A DNA stretch of 64,000 nucleotides from Mermis nigrescens (taxonomy: Eukaryota; Nematoda; Enoplea; Mermithida; Mermithidae): positions 248,001 through 312,000 of the forward strand of contig JAVLUZ010000723.1 of NCBI GenBank assembly GCA_036768485.1, read 5' to 3'. The notes below the pieces were generated by a model. That model had not been told where the DNA came from. It ran no database searches and saw only the letters and a list, made by a program, of their open reading frames with translations. Positions 11,401 to 22,489 of the stretch are shown here, in pieces. How positions within the stretch are numbered: position 1 is the first letter of the stretch; each line of letters starts with the position of its first letter. Both the position numbers and the translations under genes were made by a program.

Positions 11401-14400
11401 GAAGATTGAACTATTCGGGTAAAAAATTAGAAAAACTAGTCGGTCACTTTCAAATTCATAATGCGAAGAAGTTTCTAGTAATTTGTCTTAATGTTTATTT
11501 TTATACGCTAAAATTTATTAATGTAAATTGTCATCGACTGAGTTTAAAAGCATTTAAATAATTACAATTACACACATGCGTGTCTAAATTTCGAGCGAAG
11601 TACTGGGGATTCCGAGAGAGTAAAAAATTCTTTATTGGTTTTTCTGTTAGAGCTCAGCTGCAGTTACAGTACAACAAGGAACTGTTAGCACAGGGTTAAC
11701 GAGATATACCATTTCATTTGTGTATAGTTTTATTAACTCTGCTTAAGTTTAAAAAGAGTTATCGAAAAAATAAAAATGTGCCTTTTTTCCGGACACTCTG
11801 CATGTCTGTGATCCAAGTGCAATTGGATAATAAAGCGAATAACGCAAAGCTTTAAAAAGCATGTAGCTTAAACTGATGATGGTCCATAAATAACTTATTT
11901 CATATCGCATGTTTTTCTATGAAATTTTTCGTCAAAAAGCGCCTACCTATCTTGTGAATCTTAAATATTTTCAAGGTATTATCACATTATTAGAGGCGGA
12001 GACGGTGCCGAGAAGAAACAATTTGGCATATTTCGAACAAATTGTGTCGATTCATTGGATAGGACAAATGTTGTGCAAATGCTTATATCATCAAGAGTAC
12101 TAGAAAATCAGCTGAATGTACTAAAAAATCAGCTCAAATCATTCGCAAAAAATCTGTACGGCTTGTTTTCAGGCATTGAAAATTTTGCGACAGCAAGAAT
12201 GTTTGACTGATTACCCTGGTTTTATTGAAATGTTTCGTGAAAGTAAGGATCGCTGTTGCAATGAATATTTGCCTTATGAACATTCCGAATCTTTGCACAG
12301 TTTGGGCTGACAACGGCGACGTACTGAGTGAACAATATGTTGCGACATCGGCTTTAAAATCAGATTACGTCCGGTATGCTTTGAATAATTATCCTAGCCA
12401 CGAGTATGTGATTTGAATTAATTTATTCAATTTAAAATTTCCATTCTTACCCACACGTAGGAATGAGAGGTTTAGAACCCCAAACTCCCAATAGTTAGTT
12501 TTTGGCATGTTTTTTCTGGGATTTTCGCCAGTTTTGTGCCATCCCGACCCACCCTCCCAGACTTCGGCTGCTGACCATATATGCGATCAACCAGGCCCGT
12601 ATCCGGGATTCAGCCAAGGGGGGGGCGGAACCAACATAAATTTGTCTATATCTCGGGCAATCCATCGGGATAGCTCATAAAAACTGAATTTTTCGACGTT
12701 TTTCGTCATGCTCTATCCATAACGCTGGTAAAATTCAATTTTTTCGAAAAAATTCTTTCTAACTGAAAAAGAGATAAAAAGTGTCGTTTTTTCGTCGCAC
12801 TTAGGCCAAAATTATGGAAAAAACTTTATATCTTGCGCGAAGCGCCGAAAAATGTGAAGATGTTACGTCACAGACATTTAATTTTTCGATCTTCCCGTGC
12901 GTTTTCTCACCTTTCAAATTTTTTTCGGCTAAAAGGGGATTGCCACTCCCTCGCCTCCCTTAAATACGGTCCTGCTATCAACTATACATTCACATCATGA
13001 CCGGCCTGGGCTTAGAGACCAGATAGCGTTTTTGAACCAAAACAGTCTTAAAACAGTTATAACTGCTAAAATAGCACAAAAAGTGCTTTAATTCACCGTT
13101 CTAATCATTCCCAATCACTTTTGCATGAAACTTTTTCTCGTCAATTTTAGGCTTTTGTTTTGCCTTATTTCTCCGGAAGAATCCCATTTGACTCATAATT
13201 TTAGAAGCTGTCATAAAGAGATTTCGTATCAACGTTTAGGTCTATTTTGCCTTTCCCAGAACATTTCATTTTTTGCTTTTCTCTCTGGGTTATAATTTCA
13301 CATAATGAGTGTTTGGGGGTTGAATCCATCAGAATTCTAAATTTAATCATAGACCCTCATTGAATTTTTCATAACTTTTGCGGTTTTTCGTGCTTTTGCC
13401 CACATGTCTGCTTTTATGTCATATTTGCCTGATTTTACCTACATGTCTATTTGCCAAACAACATAAACGTACCAGGAGTTGGAGGATCCTCCACTCAAAT
13501 TCAGCCGTCCATTCATCCTCCAAATACTGATAATTTTTACCCCTACCCTAATTTTCAGGAAAAAAACTCGCGCTGGGCCGTTTTTAGATGTTTTGTCAAG
13601 TTTTCGTCAAAACTAGAGGTTCATTTACTCACCCTTCTCATTGGCCGACTTCACCCGTCCGAAACTTTGATTCGCTATATGTACATATGTTCCCAAAAGT
13701 CACACGAGTACATGTGGATGGGGTTTTTTGATTTTTTTGTCCATTTAAGGTGGTTTTCTGTTATTTTTGACCGAAAATTGGAATTATTAGCCTCCTAAAA
13801 ATGACCAGGGAACCCCACCCTAAAATTCTGTGCCGTTACATATAAGCCACAATGGCGTAATTCTACTTCAGTCCACAACGAAAACTTAATTGCATAATTT
13901 GTCAAATCCCCCTAATTTCTGTACATGTTACGAACCATTAGCTACTCAGTGTTGCTTTTATTCAGAACTGGTGAACGAACGACCTTAGGCATAATTTATG
14001 ACTTGATGAACTCGGCAAAGCGATATTATTTAAATGTCTATAAATACGGTTTTCGGCAAGACGCCTATGATTTAATGCTCGGAATAGGATTCGTTGACCC
14101 ACTTAATACTTTGAAATATAATTTGCATGGTTGGAAGCGGTATCACTCTGTAAGTTCAACTACAAGAAGAATATGTCGTAATAAATTATTTATTATATCA
14201 GGAAAAATTGTGGTAAATTGTGATTATAAATGCTAAGCTCGGCCGGTCTGAGGGGTGGTCAGCATAGGTGGGCGGCACCAAAGTTCTGGGGGTGCAAGAT
14301 ATTTTCAAAGGTCAAAAAATAGCCTTAAAATGGTGGAATAGCGAAAAAACGCCATTTATCAACGTTTCTCATCGAGCCTATCGATTGGCGTTGAAAAACT

Positions 14401-17400
14401 GCGAAAAAAACGAAGAAATTTTCAAAAATTGAATTCTGGGGGTTATTTCGGTTTCTGGGGGTGTATACTTCCCAAACCCCCACGCCCAGGTATGGTAGTC
14501 CGCAAGAGATTTTGTGAGCCAAAATGACCTCAAAAGTATTACAATTTAAAAATTATGTCAGTCAACAGCTTCTGGCTAATTTAGAGTTCTTTTGCGGAAA
14601 AAAATTGATTTTCCTCCACGTTTGCCTTCATTTCGCTACATTTCCCTCAAAAATTTTAAACTTCCATTTTTTTCGTTTTTGAGGTTAAAACAAAAATTTT
14701 AAAGTCAGATTTCAGCAACTCTTGAAGATGGGCAAAAACAAAGGTGTTCTTAAGCTCTTCTACGCAAATTCTATGGATTAAAGGTGAAAAAATTAAGAAA
14801 ATTTAAAATTTAAAATCCCACTGGCCTGTCTGATTGTAACGGTGATGTAAAATGTTATTGAGATGACGATGTATTCACTAGAAAAGAAGAAGGCTACGAC
14901 GGAACAAAAAAAATTGGGAATATACTTGAAATTACGCATCATTAAGGAAAAAAAGGAGGGGGACTTAGAGGAAAGTTACCTATGTCTGTGAAAGTTGTAA
15001 GAAACTGCTAAAAATTGAACTTCCGCTAAAAAAACGCAAAAATTGAAGTATATTCTGCGGCAGGGAGTTGCGCCTCCATTGTAAAAGAAATTAGATGAAT
15101 AGCTGATTCCTCGAAAAGAATTTAAAAAAACGATTTAAGAGCATTTTCACGTTAGCATGACATACATTGCTACTGGGCTGTAATTAACAACATGGTGTGC
15201 TTGTTATAATTTACTTATCAAGCCTTTGACGACTAATTCAGTATCTTTGTATTGATAATACATTGAAAGGAAAATTTGATATTGATAAAAAACTATATAG
15301 CTTATTAACACACATCAAATTCTCTTCATAATCCTTTTCTTAGCTAGTGAACAATGTTTTGTGAAGGCATGTTTATTTCAGAGACCGCAGAACATACGTC
15401 GATTTTTGCTTGTTTCTAGTGAAAGTCCCATTTTAAGCAGCTTCTTAAAATTTCAACTGCATAGATGACTTTTCTCTAGTCTTTTTCCTTTCTCCTTTCT
15501 TTGCTAGTACCCTACTTTTAATTAGCAAGATTTGAGTAAATTAGTCAGTAAAAACATAGGTCAACCTGCCAAAATAATGACAGCAGTCCAAGGACGTGGA
15601 AAACAACATTGTTCTGAATATCATCATTATCTTTTTTAAACAAGACAACCTTACCTTATTTAAACAGATCTAATGTTTTCAGTGTAAACCTAAAGCAACT
15701 AGTGGGTGTAAAAAAACTAACGATTAGATTCTTAAGACGCAATTTCTGAGAAAGTCGACCTTTGCTTGAGCAGGTCAAAAATTAATCACATTTGAAAATA
15801 ACATATGTGATACAGTTTTGCACGCTGAAGATAAATTTGATATTTATTTTTGTCAAAAGCTTAAATTCGTTAAGCTACAGTAACCCAGACTTTAACTTCT
15901 TATCCTTTTATGACATTTTCGCATGCTGTCACTTTTTTATTCACTGATTCTTCAATTTGTAAAATATGTTAATAAAAGTTTGCAGGATAAAAGACAGTTC
16001 AATTTCCTTAAGAAGCATTTCAAAATTTTTAACACCGTAAAAATATTTTGATTTACACATTAGTGTAAACAGAATGCTTCAGCGCAGAAAATTTCAAAAT
16101 TTTGCGCTAAATTCCTCCGATCTCAGTCAATTTTAGCGGGTCACAAGAGAGTTTCAATCATAGATGCCTAAGCATACCCTATCACTACTCATGAAAAATT
16201 TAGAAAAGTTGTGTTAAGGTCAACTTATTCCAAAACTGCGATTTCGGATACTTTAAATTATCAATGCTGTAACGAGATAAGATAGCTCAAAATAACTCAG
16301 AACTTCTCGGAAACCAATGTTTTTGATAGAAATTTAATATTAAGAATATTTCTCATTTTGACCAAATACTAAAACACATAGATCTTGCTACAGTGACCTA
16401 AAGTTTGAATTTTTGTTATTTGTGACATTTTTTAATGCTTTTTTTATTCACTGATTTTTCTATTCATAAACTTTGTTAATAAAAGTGTACGCATCTTTCA
16501 TTTTATACAAAAATATCTTAAAATTATTGACACCATGACAATATTTTGGTTTACACAAAAGTGTGGAAAAATGTTTTAACGCAAGAAAATTTTTTAAATT
16601 TCGTATAAAATCGCTTCTACATTAGTATGACCGGGATAACATGTAGACATGGGTGGGAGGGAAGAACGGATGGTTTGAGGGTGTCTAGATCCCGACAATC
16701 CGATAGACCCTCAATTAGATAGATTCCCAGAATTGAATTTTGGCATATTTTCTGAGAAGCAAATACCTGAGCGAGAATACCCTGTATAGATACTTCTGAA
16801 AGCCAAAGAGAAAAGGAAGAGGGTCAGGATCATAGATGCAAAGTAGGGCCGCACTCAGGGGGTCAGCCGGTGTGTGGGGTCAAAACTTGAGCTTTCTGGG
16901 ACAAAATGATATTAAAAAGTGGTATGCGCGCTAAAATTGTCTTAAAAATACGTTATTACACAGCTTTTTATCAATTTGAAGCACTTTTAATCAAAATTTT
17001 AATTTTCTTTCATTTTCGGCTTTAATTTTATACAGGGTATTCTCACGTTGCAGTATACTCACTCAAATAAGAATGCAAAATGTCCATAAAAATCACTGCC
17101 TTACGTTTGTCCAAACAGCTTTACTCCCTACGCTATTCCTAACTTTGTTCTGAGAAAGATAGCTTTAGGTTATGTTCTGGCACCTATATGTTAAAAATCT
17201 TTTGTGTTCCGCTCATATTGATTAAGATCAAAAAGATTTTATGCGAAATTTCAAATTTTTCTACAATTGTGTATATTTTTCATTAAACCGAATCGTATGC
17301 ACTGAGTCGGTAATTTTAACGGTTTTCAAAGAAAATAAAGTGTTATTTTGTTCTGTAAAGTTTTATCAGCAGCATAGTCTAAAGACATAAAAATCATTAT

Positions 17401-20400
17401 GAAAAATAACAAAAAATGAAAACTAAAAATTTGGGTAATCGTGGCTTGACTTTCATTTTAGTATTCAATGAACCTAAGAAATATATTTTGTATCCGAAAC
17501 TTTATCATAAATGATTGTTTTTGAGAGCTTCTGAAATACTATGAAGTGCTTTATTTCCTGTAAATGTTATAAAAGCGATGTATCTAAACATCGTTCTTTT
17601 TGAATTAAAATACTGTAATGAAAATACCTAAATATTTCTAATTTTTTAAAACTAGTGACAAAGTAAACTCAAGCATTTGCAAGTGTAAAATCATTTTTGT
17701 CCCACTTATATTGGCTAACATAGAAGCGATTTTATCCGAAATTTTTAATTTTTTTTGCGCTAGAGCATTTAGTTTACACCTGTGTGTTTAAACCAACTAT
17801 TGTCAAAGTGTCAATCATTTTAACAGATTTTTGTAGAAAATCAAACTTTTATCATGTTAATTTTACTAGCTAAGTTAATGAATAGAAAAATCAGTAAATA
17901 AAAAAGCATGAAAAATGTCAAAAATTACAAAAATCCAAACTTTAGCTTACTGTAGCTAGATCTATGTGTTTTAGTATTTGGTTAACATGAGAAATATGCT
18001 AATATTAGAAACTTTATCAAAAACGTTAGCTTTCGAGAACTTCTAAGATCATTTGAATTATCTTTTTCATCACAGCATTTATAATGCAAAGTGTTCAAAA
18101 AGGCAGTTTTGGAATGAGCATACCTTAATACTCGCTGAAGTTTGCTGGCCCTACTTTTCTTGATTTCTCACAAGTTGAAACAGGGTATGCTTCCGGATCT
18201 ATGACTTTGTGACACGCTCAAATTACTGAGATCAAAGGAATTAAGTGTAAAATTCTCAATTTTTTCAGCTAAAAAATTTTGTTTACACTTGCGTGTAAAC
18301 CGAAATAGTTCTTTTATTCTATAAAGTTTCATTGGAATATTTCAAAAATCGAAGAAGCAGTAAATAAAAGAGCGACAGCATGTGAAAATGTCAAAAAATG
18401 ACAAAAATTAAAACTTTGGCTCACTGTAGCTTTACGAATTCTGGTTTTTGGCAAAAATAGACATCAAACTCGTTCTCAGCGTGCAAAAGTGTATCATATG
18501 TTTTTTCAGGTATGATTAATTTTTGACTTGCTCATCACCCCTGTAGTGAAAGGTAAATATTATCAGAAATTGTTTCTTAATCCTGACATTACGGGGAACA
18601 TTTTGAAAAAATAAGCTTCTGCAAGCTCTGGAACTGAAGTTAATTTTCGGCGTAAAATATACACAACTACTGGATGTAAAGAAATCTTGCAGTCAGATTT
18701 GTAATCCTTGCGTTACGGATACTATTTGATAAAAAATTAAGCTTCTGCGACGCTCTGGAACTGAAGTTGATTTTCAGAGTAAACCTTACACAACTACTAG
18801 ATTTAAGAAAACTAATAGTCAGAATCGTAATTCAGACGTTATGGAGAACATGTTGAAAAAATTCACGTTTCGCTACGCTGTGGAACTGAAATGATGTTTT
18901 AGTGTAAAGTTTACACTTCTGAAATAATTCCATACTTGGTGTAATTAAATGCGCTTGCATTTTTGTGTGATCCTCGATGGTTAGTACACTTTTATCATCT
19001 GGATTATGTCCCAGCTCTTATCGGGAGACGTAACAGACAATAACCTACCAAAAACGTCTTTTTCAATCCCAAAGTTGGAATTTTACACCTTCAAGACTCA
19101 AGACTAACTCAGTTGCTCTGATTGACATGTTCCATAGTTTTAGAATAGTGCGCAACATCCGATTCATAAAGGGAGTAGTTGTGAGACAAAAAAAGGTCTT
19201 AACGTTTTTTTCACCTCAGAATTTAAACTTAACACCACTAGAAGTAAGTCTGCATTGCATACAAAGAAACGCGTCCAAGTGCGATGTGTAACCCTTTAGA
19301 CCTAATATTTTTATGTAAATTCGCACGCCCGAGCGGTTGAAAACCTAAAAGAAAGCAACAACGTTTCTTTTTTTCGTCCACTAATAGAGTGTAAACTTTA
19401 AATCGCTGGTAAGGACTCCGTAACTTTATGTCAACGCGGTCAAGTACAACGTGTAGCCTTTAAAACTTATTACATTCGTAGCAAGAAGATCTTTTTCTGA
19501 ACTCTTTACAGGAGAAGATGATAGGGACTTTTTGAAGAATTTCCTTGCCACCGTGTTTTGAGAGACGAAATAAGGATACAGTAATCAAATTTTAGGTATG
19601 AATGTAAACAACCTTTACTGACTTCTGCACAAAAAATAAGCTAGTTGTATGTAAAGTTTAGTTACCGCAGCTATTATGAATCGGCTAAAAAACAGTGGCG
19701 GAAAAATTGTTCAAATGGTCCGATGATGGACATAAAGAAATCGAAAACTAGACCAAAATATGTTTTTTCACACCCTGATGTTTACACTCTTTACACTCCC
19801 ACTCGAGAACTAATGCGAAGTTCAAAAAACAAAAAAGCGCTATCTAGAGAATTTTATCTTCTACAGTTTTATGCCATTAAATTGTTTGAGACATGAATAC
19901 TGAGTGTTGTGAAAGATAAGGATTTTTAGCAAGATAAAAGATAAAGATAAAGTTGAAATTTTAAATTTTAGAAGATAAAGATAAAGATAAAGATAAAATT
20001 AAAAAATTAAGAAAGATAAAGATAAAGATAATTTGCGAGATAAAGGAACCAAAAAGATAAAGATAAAGATAAAGATAAAGTGTACATATATAAATATGGT
20101 CGCCTGGACCCAGGAGAATGATGTTTGTGAAGTGCAATAAACGAGAGTGGGTGATGTAAAGCAGCCAACTGAATGCACTAATTTTTACACCTGAGATCAA
20201 AGAGGTGATAGGCATTAAGCACACAAAAATGTAGGTTTGGGGATTTGCTCGCGGTTTCTGACTGACCCACGTACTACTACTACTACTGGCAGACAGCAAG
20301 TCACTTCTTTCTTTTCACAAGCATCAAAACCCTGCTCTGTGCGCCTGTACAAAGTATAGTCGCTACAGTTATTGATTTCTTCAAACTTCTTTATGTTCCC

Positions 20401-21589
20401 TAGGCTTGGACTTAGATCAACGTGGGTGCTAGTAGTACTCCCGCTTAGATTGGCATCACTTCCGCTTACTCATGTTGATATATAGGCATTAGTTTGGGCC
20501 GCACGCCATAGGGTTTAAACAATCGTTTTCTTTCCTTTCCTTGTATCAGTAGAACTTGAATGCTCCTAAATGCATTTCACGTCAAACCTGCATTTTGGAT
20601 TACATGCTAACTTATGTATATACTTTATCTTTTTTGCAAGATAAATTTCTATCAAAAAGATAAAGATAAAGATAGCCTGTGATTTTTCCAAAAGATAAAG
20701 ATAGAGATAAAGATAAAGATAAAAATTCGTCAAGATAAAGATAAAGATAAAGATATCTTTATCTTTATCTTTATCTTGCTAAAAAGATAAAGATAAAGAT
20801 ATCTTTTACAACACTATACATACAAGCCGCGGAAGAACTCCAGAAATCGCTATATGTTATAACGTTGCGCAAAAACTTTGCACGCTAATTACAGACTCGA
20901 TATTAAGTGTGAACAAAAACAAAAAAGTGCACATCCAGATTTTTAATTATATATCTTTCAAAAAATTTCACCTCCCAAAAATGCCCTAGTGTTGTTGTAG
21001 GTGGGGGTCCCCAAGGATACCCAAGTATGGACGCGCTACCTTTGAATGCTTTCTTGAATTTTTATTTGTGCATATAGGCATTTTTTATTCTTTACAGATT
21101 CTATTATTAACCATCTCGATAATTGCACTATGTCTTGGAGCCATATATGCCAAAGGTAGGTAGGTAAAAACAATTTGAATACAATATTGAATAGTGTTAA
21201 TCATGTTAAGTGCAAATAATGTTAAGCATGTCATTTAATCTAGTAAGATTAACAAAGCTAGCTTAGTACTTCAAGAGAGAGGTGAATGAATCAACCGATC
21301 TTTGCGCATTTTTCGAAAAAACAAACTTTCATTCAAATATGCTAAGCCGTTTTCGTTATATTCAAAGGAAAATTCTTTCGTATTAAACGAAAAATTTAAG
21401 GGGTCTTTTCTGTTGGCCAAGCCCGTCTTACTTATATAACTACCGCTGTATGCACATCACGGACGAAATTAATTAAATTTTTTAGATCCAGCTGCCTATG
21501 CTTTTTTAACGATACTAATCATTTATCTACCTTTCTTATATCAAAATGGAAGCCTTGTCATTTCGCCGGCTCATTTCAGACACGATTAG
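5371..21589 (+). CDS. SACM1L: SAC1-type phosphoinositide phosphatase, C-terminal ten exons
   Basis: Host gene for a SAC1-family lipid phosphatase, an ER/Golgi enzyme that removes phosphate from PI4P and other monophosphorylated phosphoinositides. Coding exons read directly: 5371-5430, 7092-7316, 9976-10217, 11320-11418, 11976-12117, 12173-12242, 12301-12403, 13966-14149, 21098-21155 and 21486-21589. All junctions are AG/GT and phases agree throughout, giving 1287 nt (428 residues plus TAG). The sequence shows the SAC-domain block LISRRS...RAGARF...VRG..., the catalytic CX5R motif in RTNCVDSLDRTN, WADNGD, GFRQDAYDLMLG, and two hydrophobic segments near the C-terminus. Animal SAC1 proteins are near 590 residues, so about 155 N-terminal residues are missing and should lie left of the window. 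Introns are packed with repeats. Confidence 0.93.
6676..6903 (+). repeat. hAT-like MITE, family B
   Basis: Starts CATAGGTGCGC and ends CCCAGGTGTG; flanks CTCCTATT and CTCCTATC are an 8-bp duplication with one difference. The core GAGCACTATCCATTGGCATC is shared by all family-B copies. Confidence 0.8.
7092..7316 (+). CDS. SACM1L: SAC1 exon b, SAC-domain core
   Basis: Acceptor AATTTCAG, donor GTAAGC, both phase 0. It encodes the most conserved SAC signature seen here, ITLISRRSVKRAGARFHVRG followed by NYVDTEQI. This exon identifies the gene. Confidence 0.93.
7425..7583 (+). repeat. hAT-like MITE, family B (diverged)
   Basis: Starts CATAGATGGAC and ends GCCCATGTGTG; flanks GTCGTAGT and ATCGTAGC agree at 6 of 8 bases. 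The core is shortened. Confidence 0.6.
7817..8125. repeat. Partial foldback element
   Basis: It matches the left part of the foldback at 52730-53458: AATGCTCCGATGGAACAAAA, then CGAAGTATATTCTGCGGC, then the subterminal ATTGTATTTAAAGTTG and GTGCACACAATCGTT words. No right end is present. Confidence 0.65.
8690..9930. other. SAC1 intron, repeat remnants
   Basis: The interval holds a reversed family-F remnant (about 8690-8905), a tandem ACCACGCATGTGCG word near 8905-8940, and an unclassified unit between GGGAGGATTTAG (9370) and GAAATCCTGGATCCGCC (9905). No coding signal was seen. Confidence 0.45.
9976..10217 (+). CDS. SACM1L: SAC1 exon c
   Basis: Acceptor CGTTGTCAG, donor GTAATT. It opens with SRGSAAILWSQ, the SAC1 'RGS-WSQ' block, and ends after two bases of a codon, which the next exon completes. 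Confidence 0.9.
10260..10501 (+). repeat. hAT-like MITE, family B, perfect 8-bp duplication
   Basis: Starts CATAGATAAGC and ends GTCCACGTGTG; both flanks are GTGGTAGG. A second, truncated family-B copy begins at once at 10510 (CATACATGGGC) and fades near 10600. Confidence 0.82.
11320..11418 (+). CDS. SACM1L: SAC1 exon d
   Basis: Acceptor TTACGCAG, donor GTAAAA. It encodes CEFDFNRVCKGLNWSRLI, matching the conserved 'FDFH...C..M.W..L' region. It has no start codon and is read in a frame set by the neighbouring exons. Confidence 0.87.
11976..12117 (+). CDS. SACM1L: SAC1 exon e, catalytic CX5R motif
   Basis: Acceptor TTTTCAAG, donor GTACTA. It encodes FRTNCVDSLDRTN, the phosphatase P-loop: the nucleophile is the first Cys and the phosphate-binding Arg follows five residues later. 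The second Cys often seen in this loop is Ser here. Confidence 0.93.
12173..12242 (+). CDS. SACM1L: SAC1 exon f
   Basis: Acceptor GTTTTCAG, donor GTAAGG. A 70-nt exon encoding ALKILRQQECLTDYPGF and ending after one base of a codon. Its Ile codon is completed by exon g. Confidence 0.85.
12301..12403 (+). CDS. SACM1L: SAC1 exon g
   Basis: Acceptor TTTGCACAG, donor GTATGT. It encodes WADNGDVLSEQYVATSALK, the conserved 'WADN' block of SAC phosphatases. Confidence 0.9.
12592..12974. repeat. hAT-like MITE, family C
   Basis: Starts CAGGCCCGTAT and ends ATACGGTCCTG, an imperfect inverted repeat. Flanks CGATCAAC and CTATCAAC agree at 7 of 8 bases. The interior contains a GCGCGAAGCGCC word and is noncoding. 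Confidence 0.7.
13966..14149 (+). CDS. SACM1L: SAC1 exon h
   Basis: Acceptor TTATTCAG, donor GTAAGT, phase 0 at its end. It encodes TGERTTLGIIYDLMNS...YYLN...GFRQDAYDLMLG, the end of the catalytic region. A 6.95-kb repeat-filled intron follows. Confidence 0.92.
14263..14494 (+). repeat. hAT-like MITE, family B
   Basis: Starts CATAGGTGGGC and ends GCCCAGGTATG; flanks GTGGTCAG and GTAGTCCG agree at 6 of 8. It lies 114 bp into the large SAC1 intron. Confidence 0.75.
14877..15507. repeat. Foldback element
   Basis: The left arm (to about 15080) ends AAGTATATTCTGCGGC. The right arm (about 15383-15507) is its diverged reverse complement ending CTTTGCTAGT. It is the same family as 52730-53458 but with an unrelated centre. 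Confidence 0.65.
15766..18533. repeat. Giant inverted repeat in SAC1 intron
   Basis: The arm 15766-16630 is mirrored by about 17700-18533; for example TTTTGCACGCTGA on the left and TCAGCGTGCAAAA on the right, both beside GTCAAAAATTAATCA or its complement. Within the arms a unit of roughly 450 bp is repeated, each with a paired TTTACAC...GTGTAAA word. The spacer carries a further insertion at about 16640-17050 (reversed family F). No coding sequence was found. Confidence 0.75.
18580..18920 (+). repeat. Tandem ~127-bp repeat
   Basis: Three diverged units each contain CTCTGGAACTGAAGT (third: CTGTGGAACTGAAAT) followed by a GTAAA...TACAC word. A related single unit lies near 15670. All belong to the 'gtgtaaa' repeat class of this intron. 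Confidence 0.65.
19903..20816. repeat. Foldback with (AAGATA)n ends
   Basis: The left end GTGTTGTGAAAGATA and right end TATCTTTTACAACAC are inverted, each followed inward by TTTTTAGCAAGATAAA-type sequence and long AAGATA arrays. The middle contains (TAC)n. No gene was found. Confidence 0.7.
21098..21155 (+). CDS. SACM1L: SAC1 exon i, first membrane helix
   Basis: Acceptor TCTTTACAG, donor GTAGGT. It encodes ILLLTISIIALCLGAIYAK, a hydrophobic helix matching the first of the two C-terminal membrane spans of SAC1. Confidence 0.82.
21486..21589 (+). CDS. SACM1L: SAC1 terminal exon, second membrane helix
   Basis: Acceptor TTTTTTAG. It encodes AYAFLTILIIYLPFLYQNG followed by a 13-residue tail and TAG at 21587-21589. 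The phase matches exon i. I see no lysine-rich ER-retrieval ending like that of vertebrate SAC1. Confidence 0.82.
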
Positions 21590-21841
21590 ATCCTGAAATT
21601 AACATTTATTGCAATTAGGACTTGCATACATGCATATGTAAATGAAAGTCCACGTTTTCGTGTTGTATTTGGACTTGATTCCACTTTGATGCTATAATTT
21701 TTAATTTTGTTTCGAAACGCTTGCTTGAATAAAATATTCAGATGTCCCCTTGGCAATTCCCGCGCTAAAGATTTTCTAGCGCATGAAAGATAATGATTCG
21801 CTCCCATTGTTCCTCCATTGTTTATCGACTCTACCACATTG

Positions 21842-21877
21842 AGCTGACGTTTCGACCAAATCTTTGGCCATCTTCAG
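21842..21877 (-). ncRNA. Hammerhead-ribozyme-like motif (left arm)
   Basis: Mirror copy of the motif at 22223-22260: read on the minus strand it gives CTGAAGA, the same stem, GAAAC and GTC. Confidence 0.42.
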
Positions 21878-22222
21878 AGCATAACTGTAGAAGCGACTGT
21901 GCACTAGGTAATAGTTTTGAAAAATGAGCTTGTTAAGCGAGAGTTGTAAAGCAAGAGAAAAACTTAAAGTTTAAACATACCATTAAATTATGAAGAGAAT
22001 TATAAAAGATTTTAAACTAGAAGAAAATGAAAAAGGTGGTTTACAACTCTCGTTTACAACCACCTTTTTCATTTTCTTCTAGTTTAAAATCTTTTATAAT
22101 TCTCTTCATAATTTAATGAGTATGTTTAAACTTTAAGTTTTTCTCTTGGTTTACAACTCTCGCTTAACAAGCTCATTTTTCAAAACTATTACCTAGTGCA
22201 CAGTCGCTTCTACAGTTATGCT

Positions 22223-22260
22223 CTGAAGATGGCCAAAGATTTGGTCGAAACGTCAGCTCA
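22223..22260 (+). ncRNA. Hammerhead-ribozyme-like motif (right arm)
   Basis: CTGAAGA (22223-22229) is followed by a self-complementary GGCCAAA...TTTGGTC stem, then GAAAC and GTC. That is the order of conserved hammerhead core elements (CUGANGA, stem II, GAAA, then GUC). Penelope-like retroelements are known to carry such ribozymes with a minimal stem III. I infer a relic of such an element; activity is untested. Confidence 0.45.
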
Positions 22261-22489
22261 ATGTGGTAGAGTCGATAAAGATAATGATATCTTATCCCTT
22301 GATATCTACCTATACCAAACCATTATCTTGCACGATAATTTGAATTCGTCTTTATCTTTCTGTCTGACTTTAATCTTATCAAACAATTGTTGTCTTCTTA
22401 AGAAAATGCGCTTCTGTGGCGTTTTAGAGTGGATATTGTTTAAATTAATGCGTCCGGAATGATACTCTAGTACACCGACAGTCACATAT

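Larger units (their letters stand above)
21821..22279. repeat. Near-perfect palindrome
   Basis: Arms 21821-22043 and 22059-22279 are reverse complements with very few differences, around a short centre containing TACAACTCTCG. The outer ends are TTTATCGACTCTACCACAT and its complement. Each arm carries a hammerhead-like core about 25 bases from its outer end. It begins 232 bp after the SAC1 stop codon. Confidence 0.88.

Noticed and set aside
13451..13798. 115-codon ORF in a SAC1 intron
   Set aside because: No recognisable protein; it falls in a confirmed intron next to MITE remnants.
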